Shown piece after piece: positions 5,508-11,914 of a DNA stretch of 11,914 nt. This DNA comes from an uncultured Acetatifactor sp. Its GTDB lineage: Bacteria > Bacillota > Clostridia > Lachnospirales > Lachnospiraceae. The stretch's first letter is position 1; the number at the start of each line of letters is the position of its first letter. Location of the stretch: the NCBI GenBank assembly GCA_910586435.1, contig CAJUGT010000120.1:1-11914 (forward strand), in the 5' to 3' direction. A program made the translations under genes and the position numbers. Below the pieces are notes generated by a model. The model was given only the letters and a program-made list of their open reading frames with translations. It had not been told where the DNA came from and made no database searches.

Positions 5508-7349
5508 TCAACTTTTCAAACTATCTTTTACCGCCTGCAATATTTTCTTCCCACAGCTCCCGTCCAGTGTTGCCAGCCAAACCTGGTAGGCACCCTGATA
5601 CCCTCTCAGTTCCTCTTCCCGGGCAGTCCGCAGAAAATAGAAGAAATCCTCCACCGCGGCCTTATCGCCCTCATACCACTCATGTATAAGATTTCCTCTC
5701 TGAAAACGTTCTGCCCTCATACCTGCCAGGCATTCCTCATCTACTTTCAATTCCATGATTTCCTGCCAAAACTCTCCATGGCTGCTCTTGTCATTTTTAC
5801 CATGAAATACTTTCTTCCTGCCTCCGGTTTTCATCTCATAGACAAACACACCTTGGGCGTTCTCCGGATACACCCACAAACTGTCATCCTTTACTTCCAA
5901 TCCGGCATATGCCCTGCCCCTGACATATTCCCTCCCGGGAATACGGACAAGCATCCGAAATTTCTCCCCGCCCTTCTCTCTCTCCACAATCCATCCTGGC
6001 TGATCCAATACAAAATATTCTCTGTCCTTTGTCTTTGCATGGCCGCTCACCTGAAAAACATTCTCCTCCGGTTTAATGTGATCCGGAATTTGCAGATTTA
6101 CATAGAACCTTGGTTTCCCCGCAATGCCAAACATATGTATCATGGAAGACGCTGTCTCGCCAAGGTACGCATCGCAAAGCGCTACCGTCACCCCTACATC
6201 CAGTGTATGATCCAGAACTCCCACTTTTTCCCTCATAAATTTTTCTTCCAGGGAAGCCAGCCTGGCCGCATATTCCTCACCCATGGTCCGGGCAGTGGCA
6301 TGCAACAGCGGATGGGGTCTCCATACCAAAGTAATCCCTTTGATCTGTTTTGTCAAGTCAATAATATATTCTATTTTATCCAGAAACCGTTCTCTCTGTT
6401 TCATGAAGAGGGAAATGCTGGTGTTCAGCATCACAACTCTGTCATCCCCAAAATCTTTTCCGTTGTTCAATTGTTCCAGCCACGCTGCCGGAATGGCTGG
6501 TTTTTCGTTTTCCATGGACAGAATCCGATCTGCTATGGGACTGCCAAAAGGAAGAAATTTTTCTCTTGGTATCCTGGAAGAATAGGAATCTATCATTTTC
6601 TCGCACTGGGTGACAATAAAATCCATATTTTGATAGGAAGGCATATCCCTATGCGTCACAAAAACCCCTTCCCCCGTGACATAATAAGGACAATAAATCA
6701 ACCTGTCTGTGACCTTCTTCAGTTCCGACGAATAAAATTGCGGCAATACCCTGGTCACAATATTATAATCATCAAAAGGGTTATGAATATAGATTGCCTC
6801 CGGCCGCAGCTCTGCCAGAGGAAAATCCTGATAAAACAGCACCGGCACTTCCGGAGGAAAATCTGCCCCTTCATAATGATTCGCAATTACTTCTCCGTCT
6901 TTCAGATCCATATAGGGGATGGGCACCACAAATGGTTCCCAGTCCGGATCCTCACAGGCTGCTTTCCATACACTCTCCATACAATCCCACATGGATGCCT
7001 TATATGGCATAAATACAATAGCCATCCGGGCAGGAAGTTCCGAAACTCCCTCGTTTACCTCACCTAATATTCCCCATGCCTCCTCCAACAGAACCAGCTT
7101 TTCTTCCACTCCCTCTTCCTGGGTCATTTTCCACAAAAGCTCACAATATGCTTCCAATAATCCTATTAATTTTGCGGAAGGTTCCGCTGTTTCTATTTTC
7201 TCCCCAATGGCAACCGCAGCATCCTGTACATCCGCCAGAAGTCCCAGAAGTTCGTCTCCTCCCCTGCCTATCGCATCCCGCACCTCAGCCTTCGCTTCCT
7301 GTAGCGTTTCCAGCAATTCTTCGATTTGCCTCTTAATATATTTCAACAT
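5508..7349 (-). CDS. CDP-glycerol glycerophosphotransferase-like GT-B glycosyltransferase
   Basis: The 613-residue cytoplasmic protein should transfer a glycerol-phosphate or similar polyol-phosphate unit from a CDP-activated donor to a growing glycan. Residues 1-100 are charged, helical and coiled-coil-like. The first Rossmann-like half begins at MAIVFMPYKASMWDCMESVW (about 109-128). The second half holds LPFGSPIADRI (266), VVMLNTSISLF (305), VWRPHPL (342) and LGETASSMIHMFGIAGKP (396), the positions where TagF-type enzymes carry their HP and SS/kP nucleotide-binding motifs. Residues about 445-515 are beta-rich with SLWVYPENAQGVFVYEMKTGG, like a stray propeller blade, followed by a helical tail. 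The ATG at 7349 is preceded by GGAGG at 10 bases. The gene starts 27 bases after the four-domain fusion gene ends, so they form an operon. The exact donor and acceptor cannot be read from sequence. Confidence 0.75.
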   Translation of the reverse strand: MLKYIKRQIEELLETLQEAKAEVRDAIGRGGDELLGLLADVQDAAVAIGEKIETAEPSAKLIGLLEAYCELLWKMTQEEGVEEKLVLLEEAWGILGEVNEGVSELPARMAIVFMPYKASMWDCMESVWKAACEDPDWEPFVVPIPYMDLKDGEVIANHYEGADFPPEVPVLFYQDFPLAELRPEAIYIHNPFDDYNIVTRVLPQFYSSELKKVTDRLIYCPYYVTGEGVFVTHRDMPSYQNMDFIVTQCEKMIDSYSSRIPREKFLPFGSPIADRILSMENEKPAIPAAWLEQLNNGKDFGDDRVVMLNTSISLFMKQRERFLDKIEYIIDLTKQIKGITLVWRPHPLLHATARTMGEEYAARLASLEEKFMREKVGVLDHTLDVGVTVALCDAYLGETASSMIHMFGIAGKPRFYVNLQIPDHIKPEENVFQVSGHAKTKDREYFVLDQPGWIVEREKGGEKFRMLVRIPGREYVRGRAYAGLEVKDDSLWVYPENAQGVFVYEMKTGGRKKVFHGKNDKSSHGEFWQEIMELKVDEECLAGMRAERFQRGNLIHEWYEGDKAAVEDFFYFLRTAREEELRGYQGAYQVWLATLDGSCGKKILQAVKDSLKS

Positions 7350-7376
7350 TTTCCCGCTTCCTCCCCATGCCCTTTC

Positions 7377-10300
7377 TCACAGATATTCCTCCGGCACATT
7401 GGTGATAAAATCTGTCACCCCCCTGCGTCTTAAGTCGCAAAGATTAAAAGTGGGATACTGTCTGTTCTGCCGATAAAAAGGCTCTCTGCCATTCCATGCC
7501 CGAATAATCCAGCTTCCTGAATTATCTTCCATCTCTTCCATGCTATCCACATTTGGGTGCAGGGCATCCGCTTCTGTACTCTCCGCCAATTCCAGGCAGT
7601 CCCTGACATCCGACCGCAAAATCCCTGTCTCCACAGTATGATTCAGAATCTTCAGCTTTTTCACCGATTCAGCGTTAAAGGAAGAATACACCACATGTTC
7701 CTCCATTCCAAACTGTTTTACCAGTTCCAAAATCTTCTCCTCCATACCTTCATAGGGCACCCTGCTGTTTTTCAGCTCTATATTGATTTTTATTCCATTC
7801 TTTAACGCATAGGGTTTTACCAGCTCCAATACTTCTGCCATTGTAGGTATGGTGGGCACTACAGAAGCAGCTCCCTCTCCCGGTTTCCAGTCCTTAAACT
7901 GCATTCTCCGCAGCTCTTCCAAGGTATATTCCCGAATATTTCCCACTGCATCCATAAGCCTGTCCACAGTTTCATCATGGAAAACAACCAGTTTCCCATC
8001 CCTGGAAAGCTGAATGTCCAGTTCAATTCCCGCAATTTGGGGCAGTTCACAGGCAGCCGCAAACGCAGACAGCGTATTTTCCGGAAAGCGGTAACTGCAT
8101 CCCCTGTGTGCCCAGATTCTTACCCCCGCCTCCCGGTTTTTCCTGCGAAACTGCTCTTGCTCCTCTTCCCTCCTGGCCAGAAAACGCTCCACCACATCCG
8201 CCATGGCAATGGATTCTTCCTCTGTCAATTTAAACGCATGTCCGCCCAATCCATTGATATGGGAGACAAAATCCCCAATTTCATAGCGCAGACCATCCCC
8301 CACAAACTTAGGCGTATATGTTTCAATTTGAGCCGGATCTTCGTAGCGGACCTGGAATTTCCTGGTAAGCCACCAGGGAGATTCCGCCAGAATATATCCT
8401 TTGGTTCCTGCTATCAGAAGCTGTCCTTCCGATTTAACACCAATTCCTGTCTTGGACATGGCAAACCCATCCCCATAATGAAACTGGATTTTAGAATACA
8501 AATCCACCCCATTGGGGGCAGGAATACTGTTTATCTCCACTTTTTTATAATCCAATCCCAGGAGCTTGAAAATAGGCAGTATGGTGTAACTGCCAAACTC
8601 CATAAAAGCGCCCCCGTACTTTACATCCACCATCTCCCGTAGATTCGGCGCCGTAAGCCGGGAGAAACACGCCTCTACATCTCTGATTTCCCCAATCCTT
8701 CCGCTCTTGGCAATATTGATAATCTGAGCGAATCCGGGACAATATGCCGTCTTGATGCCCTCCATCAAAACCCTTTCTTTCTCCTTTGCCAAATCAAAGA
8801 GTTCCTGGGCCTGCCTGCGAGTAAGGGCCATGGGCTTCTCGCATAGTACATGTTTCCCCATACACAGGGCTTTTCTTACATAGTCATAATGGGTTTCATG
8901 GGGCGTGGCAATATATATGGCATCCACCGCCTCCAAAAACTCCTCAAAGGAATCACTGTAACCAACCAACGCGTATTCCGAAGCAAATTCTTCCACACTT
9001 TCCTTATGGGGATTATAGACACATTGGACATTTAAACCGCTCACATATTTTGCCTCTGACAAAAAACGAGGCGCAATTCTGCCCGAGCCCACGATTCCCA
9101 TGCGGATAATGGGGAATTTTCCCTTGCGCAGCATGGTAGAAGATATGCCCGGTGTCCGTTCCAGATAAATAACCTGACAATAGGATTTCAAATAGTCAAA
9201 CATTCCCTTCCAATCCGAACCCAGTGTAAAAATATCCACATTATATTTTTGAATATCCTCTATTTTCTGTCCCTCATGATCCTCAATGATAATTTCATCT
9301 ACAAAGCCCGTCCTCCGCACATTTTCAATGCGTTCCAGAAGCGGATCTACAATATTCAGCTTTCCTCTCTGTTCGTCATAATGCTCGGTGGTAACTCCCA
9401 CAATCAGGTAATCCCCCAATTCCTTTGCGCGCTTTAAGAGATTATAATGACCTTCATGAAATAAATCATAGGTTCCATAAGTTATCACTTTTTTCATCGG
9501 CTTTTCCATTCTCCTGTTCCATAACTGCCCTTCAGGCTGTATTGTATTCGTCCCGTCAAAAATACGGCGATCTTTCCCTGCGCCAAAGCGAATCAGATCC
9601 ATTCTTCCTGATCTTGGAGACACCAGGCATACATCCCATAAGTCCTGAGTGACTGTATGGAGCTTTCTTTCATATGTCACTGCCCCCTGAGGCTTCTTAT
9701 CCGTAAAATACTCACATTTATTACAGCCGATGGATATAATAGGAAACCCCTCTTTATAATCCACCTGATCCCCATGGTTATGACCATGAATATACCCTAT
9801 GAGCCCCCCGGTTCTTGCGTGATATTCTTTCAGAATACGAAGCAGTCTGCGGCTTCCCCGTATAACATCACTCCAGTAATGCAGTCTCGCTGTGGGGGGC
9901 ACATGACTCATTACCAAAATCTTCCAGTCCGCAGTCAGCCCCAAAAGAATCCCTTCCAGCCAGTCAAGTTCCTCTTCCCCAAAACCATATCTGACTTCTT
10001 CCCCTGGGTCAAAGGAGTCCAAAAAAATCAGCCGAAGACACACATCCTGATATACCACTTCATAATACGAATGCTCCTGCTTTGGCAAATAAAGTCTGCG
10101 TGTTTCTTCTGGCGTAAAACGGTCCGGATTTCCCCAAAAATAATTGGAATCATGATTTCCCAGCGCATAATATAAGGGCACTCCAAGACCCTTTAATCCC
10201 TCCATTACCCTGCTGACATAATCCCTGGTAATATCCGCAGGAAGCATTCCGTCCGTAATATCCCCCAAATGAATGACACCATGCACTTTCAGGCCCTGGG

Positions 10301-10940
10301 CCTCCAGTTCATTCTTCACAGAATGTAAATTGGCCGCAGTGTCTTCCCAAGTTCCATTCACAGTATAGTGGGTATCTGTCAGCAGTAAAAAGCACTTGCT
10401 ATCCTCCGCCCAATTTTCATATACTGTCCTGGCTGTAATCTTCACCTCTCTCTGAAACAGCCCCTTATCATAAAGCGCTTCCTGCGTGTTTTGTACCTCC
10501 GGCAGCCGTTTCCATTCCAGAATATGTTTTAGATCCAGCCTATGATTTCCTGTCTCTTCCGCTGTTTTGCTTCTGAGTACAATCCGAAAATATATCCGTT
10601 CTGTGAAAACATACTCTATACCACTAAATTTCTCTTCCCTAAAATCTCCCCTATATGTGGTCCAGTTCTCTTCCGGTTGATAGTCATAAGTGTAGAGGTA
10701 CCTGTCATCCACATGCAAACCATAGGTTGCAACCGCATATTCGTAATCCTGATCTAACAGTCTCAAAGATTCTCCTGGCATCGCAAGATAAAAACGCAAG
10801 GTACAGAATCTCTCCGTCTTATAAGTCCCATACTCCCATTGTTCTGCCAATCCCGTTTTGGGATGAAGCGAATACCCTCTTGCGGCCTCCCATTTGATTA
10901 TCTCAGTTCCCTGCATACCTCTCACTTTCCATGTCTTCAA
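7377..10940 (-). CDS. Four-domain fusion: metallophosphoesterase / TagD-like cytidylyltransferase / Gfo-Idh-MocA oxidoreductase / GDPD
   Basis: The 1187-residue protein has no signal peptide or membrane segment. Residues 1-175 are a beta-rich region I do not recognise. Residues 183-445 are a calcineurin-like metallophosphoesterase with all metal motifs: TDTH (188), GDITD (226), GNHD (261), SHVPP (345), GHNH (386). Residues 482-606 match glycerol-3-phosphate cytidylyltransferase TagD: VITYGTYDLFHEGH, then GSDWKGMFDYLK and RTPGISST. Residues 611-925 are a Gfo/Idh/MocA NAD(P)-dependent oxidoreductase: GIVGSGRIA, CEKP (700), GGAFMEFGSYTI. Residues 940-1187 are a glycerophosphodiester phosphodiesterase: AHRGCSYRFPENT, GIELDIQL, VFHDETVDR, NIELK. 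So one chain could make a CDP-polyol, reduce a precursor, and hydrolyse phosphoesters. The start is uncertain: TTG at 10940 or ATG at 10916, neither with an ideal ribosome site. It heads the operon with the glycerophosphotransferase-like gene. Confidence 0.88.
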   Translation of the reverse strand: MKTWKVRGMQGTEIIKWEAARGYSLHPKTGLAEQWEYGTYKTERFCTLRFYLAMPGESLRLLDQDYEYAVATYGLHVDDRYLYTYDYQPEENWTTYRGDFREEKFSGIEYVFTERIYFRIVLRSKTAEETGNHRLDLKHILEWKRLPEVQNTQEALYDKGLFQREVKITARTVYENWAEDSKCFLLLTDTHYTVNGTWEDTAANLHSVKNELEAQGLKVHGVIHLGDITDGMLPADITRDYVSRVMEGLKGLGVPLYYALGNHDSNYFWGNPDRFTPEETRRLYLPKQEHSYYEVVYQDVCLRLIFLDSFDPGEEVRYGFGEEELDWLEGILLGLTADWKILVMSHVPPTARLHYWSDVIRGSRRLLRILKEYHARTGGLIGYIHGHNHGDQVDYKEGFPIISIGCNKCEYFTDKKPQGAVTYERKLHTVTQDLWDVCLVSPRSGRMDLIRFGAGKDRRIFDGTNTIQPEGQLWNRRMEKPMKKVITYGTYDLFHEGHYNLLKRAKELGDYLIVGVTTEHYDEQRGKLNIVDPLLERIENVRRTGFVDEIIIEDHEGQKIEDIQKYNVDIFTLGSDWKGMFDYLKSYCQVIYLERTPGISSTMLRKGKFPIIRMGIVGSGRIAPRFLSEAKYVSGLNVQCVYNPHKESVEEFASEYALVGYSDSFEEFLEAVDAIYIATPHETHYDYVRKALCMGKHVLCEKPMALTRRQAQELFDLAKEKERVLMEGIKTAYCPGFAQIINIAKSGRIGEIRDVEACFSRLTAPNLREMVDVKYGGAFMEFGSYTILPIFKLLGLDYKKVEINSIPAPNGVDLYSKIQFHYGDGFAMSKTGIGVKSEGQLLIAGTKGYILAESPWWLTRKFQVRYEDPAQIETYTPKFVGDGLRYEIGDFVSHINGLGGHAFKLTEEESIAMADVVERFLARREEEQEQFRRKNREAGVRIWAHRGCSYRFPENTLSAFAAACELPQIAGIELDIQLSRDGKLVVFHDETVDRLMDAVGNIREYTLEELRRMQFKDWKPGEGAASVVPTIPTMAEVLELVKPYALKNGIKINIELKNSRVPYEGMEEKILELVKQFGMEEHVVYSSFNAESVKKLKILNHTVETGILRSDVRDCLELAESTEADALHPNVDSMEEMEDNSGSWIIRAWNGREPFYRQNRQYPTFNLCDLRRRGVTDFITNVPEEYL

Positions 10941-10969
10941 TTCCGCATTTCCCGGCTAAATGTATCGTA

Positions 10970-11019
10970 ATTTTTTTAGTCCAATTCCGTCTCTGCTTTT
11001 CTAGTCCAGTTCCGTCTCT
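10970..11019. repeat. 25-bp direct tandem repeat, two copies, upstream of the fusion gene
   Basis: Units at 10970-10994 and 10995-11019 match at 21 of 25 positions; the core TAGTCCA(A/G)TTCCGTCTCT is 17 of 18. All four differences are transitions. The near copy begins 30 bases upstream of the TTG start, on the leader side, where a repeated operator or an RNA element could act. No known operator is recognised. Confidence 0.7.
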
Positions 11020-11405
11020 ACATTTCAGTACCCCTGCAATGGAAGGGTTAATTACTCTTGACATTTCTTAGCTGGACTATATTCAAGTCATCTTTATAGT
11101 AATATGTAATTAAATAAGATATATATACTAAATGATTTTACACATTTTCAGCACATATAGCTGAAACAACCCAATTTATTTTATACCAAAACACACAAAA
11201 AAGCAAGAGAAATGACCTGCTCCGCCACGAACTCAAAAACCATCATGTTACTGTTCAGACCCAATGTCATTTAGATAATTTCGAAAGAAACATATGCGCC
11301 TTTCTCTAAAGCGCAAATATGCAGGTTAAAAAGGGTATGTCAGGAGGAATCCAGAGATTTTCCCTCTGGCATCACATCAGGACAGTAAAGGATTGTACAA
11401 CAAAT

Positions 11406-11425
11406 AAGCAGGTTTACATCTGCTT
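11406..11425 (-). terminator. Weak hairpin after mazF
   Basis: AAGCAG (11406-11411) pairs with CTGCTT (11420-11425). On the minus strand it is followed by ATTTGTTG, a poor T-run, 12 bases beyond the mazF stop. It is a possible terminator for the toxin-antitoxin operon. Confidence 0.35.
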
Positions 11426-11436
11426 CATAAAAGGGG

Positions 11437-11763
11437 TCAAAAAAATGCTTTTATATATGCCAATGTCTTCTCTAACAAATCTTCCGGCATTTTCTCTACA
11501 AACTGAATATTCCTACTGATTACATCCAAGCACTTTATATGTTCTGTCAATATCACACCTGTTGTTTTTGTTCTATGGTCTAAAGGGATATGCAATGGAA
11601 ATCTGTTGCTTGTATTTGTAATTGGACATACTACAGCAAATTTAGTTCTCACAAAAAACTGTTCATTACTGATAACTACACCAGGTCTTCTTCCTGATTG
11701 TTCATGTCCTGATTGTGGGCTAAAATCCAAAAATACTATATCACCTTGCTTCGGATTATACAT
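11437..11763 (-). CDS. mazF: MazF/PemK-type toxin, sequence-specific mRNA endoribonuclease
   Basis: The 108-residue protein has the MazF/PemK SH3-like fold pattern: QGDIVFLDFSPQSGHEQSGR followed by RPGVVISN (residues 7-33), VVCPITNTSNRFPLHI (44-59) and GVILTEHIKCLDVISRNIQF (69-88). The Arg of GRRP and the Thr/Ser of PITNTS sit where the catalytic residues of MazF enzymes lie. Such toxins cut single-stranded mRNA at short sites unless held by the antitoxin. The ATG at 11763 has AAGGAA 8 bases before it and overlaps the antitoxin stop (TAATG), giving translational coupling. A GTG two codons earlier is less likely. The length is normal and nothing looks damaged. Confidence 0.92.
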   Translation of the reverse strand: MYNPKQGDIVFLDFSPQSGHEQSGRRPGVVISNEQFFVRTKFAVVCPITNTSNRFPLHIPLDHRTKTTGVILTEHIKCLDVISRNIQFVEKMPEDLLEKTLAYIKAFF

Positions 11764-11914
11764 TACCACACTTCCTTTCCAACAGGAGAGCCCCAGTCAA
11801 ATTCCTCCGCAACATATTCCCCATCATAATCCTTGAAAATTTCCTCCAAAGTAAGTTCTTTTTTCTCTTTAACTTTTGTAATCACAATATTATCATCAAC
11901 CCTGTTAAGTTCCA
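11763..11914 (-). CDS. mazE: MazE-type antitoxin, C-terminal part (runs off window)
   Basis: Forty-nine codons and the stop are inside the window. They include LTLEEIFKDYDGEY and EEFDWGSPVGKEVW, the acidic, aromatic toxin-binding tail usual in MazE/AbrB-type antitoxins of Firmicutes. The DNA-binding AbrB-like domain should lie beyond 11914. The stop TAA overlaps the mazF ATG by one base. The antitoxin alone or with the toxin normally represses this operon, but its promoter is outside the window. Confidence 0.85.
   Translation of the reverse strand, partial: ELNRVDDNIVITKVKEKKELTLEEIFKDYDGEYVAEEFDWGSPVGKEVW

Larger units (their letters stand above)
10941..11436. other. Gene-free region between the fusion gene and mazF
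   Basis: No supportable gene lies here. It holds the leader and presumably the promoter of the fusion gene (I find no clear -35/-10 pair), a 25-bp tandem repeat at 10970-11019, and the inverted octamer CTGGACTA at 11072-11079, complementary to TAGTCCAG at 11002-11009. There are also hairpins at 11146-11166 (7 bp), 11351-11369 (6 bp) and 11406-11425 (6 bp), and one copy of GTTACTGTTCA (11247-11257) like the repeat ends at 2651 and 4994. The stretch 11080-11210 is very A+T-rich. Confidence 0.6.

Noticed and set aside
5682..7067. A 461-codon plus-strand open frame opposite the glycosyltransferase gene
   Set aside because: It is antisense to a gene with clear family motifs, has no ribosome site, and its His/Pro/Phe-rich translation resembles no protein. 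It is a shadow of biased codon use.
11058..11084. TTGACA on the plus strand followed by TATATT
   Set aside because: The spacing is only 14 bases and no plus-strand gene follows.
11146..11166. 7-bp perfect hairpin TTTCAGC/GCTGAAA
   Set aside because: There is no T-run on either side and no gene ending nearby, so it is not called a terminator.
11245..11257. ATGTTACTGTTCA, identical to 4992-5004
   Set aside because: A 13-base match within 12 kb of A+T-rich DNA is expected about once by chance. Mentioned only as a possible trace of the repeat ends, not called as a feature.
11319..11519. A 66-codon plus-strand frame overlapping the end of mazF
   Set aside because: It overlaps mazF in antisense, has no proper ribosome site, and the translation has no recognisable features.
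1..11914. CRISPR array or tRNA/rRNA genes
   Set aside because: No regularly spaced repeats were seen. The only tRNA-like structure is the acceptor/T-arm part of tmRNA.

Overview
The window looks like a low-to-moderate G+C Firmicute, most likely a Clostridia/Lachnospiraceae-type anaerobe. The reasons are the TTGACA/TATAAT-type promoters, strong GGAGG-type ribosome sites, TTG and GTG starts, a clostridial-type tmRNA, and the families present. Almost every gene is on the minus strand, so the window reads from right to left in transcription order.

Right edge (11437-11914): a MazE/MazF-type toxin-antitoxin pair whose antitoxin runs off the window. It is followed by about 500 bases without a gene. 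These include a 25-bp tandem repeat just upstream of the next gene.

Right-centre (5508-10940): two large genes of a surface-polymer locus. The first encodes a 1187-residue protein that joins four complete-looking enzymes in one chain: a calcineurin-like metallophosphoesterase, a TagD-like glycerol-3-phosphate cytidylyltransferase, a Gfo/Idh/MocA oxidoreductase and a glycerophosphodiester phosphodiesterase. The second encodes a 613-residue GT-B protein resembling CDP-glycerol glycerophosphotransferases (TagF type). Together they suggest synthesis, transfer and turnover of a glycerol-phosphate or other polyol-phosphate glycan. The four-part fusion is the most striking object here.

Centre (about 2420-5432): a patchwork island. 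It holds a YunG-like gene, tmRNA (ssrA) with a clear promoter, a tail-fibre S74-domain remnant next to the tmRNA 3' end, a Uma2-type nuclease gene, a 48-residue hydrophilic protein gene with a bidirectional terminator, and two MITE-like repeats. One repeat is a 186-bp element with perfect 18-bp inverted ends starting GTAA and an 8-bp target duplication, as expected of IS66-type transposition. A sequence shared by the second repeat and the 3' end of the YunG-like gene ties the region together.

Left (1-2246): a Wzm/Wzt (TagG/TagH) polysaccharide exporter operon with its own promoter, a carbohydrate-recognition tail on the ATPase, and then the first 13 codons of a probable UDP-galactopyranose mutase. 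My reading is that the glycan made with the help of the right-hand genes, perhaps containing galactofuranose and polyol-phosphate, may be exported by the left-hand transporter. The island sits between the two halves.
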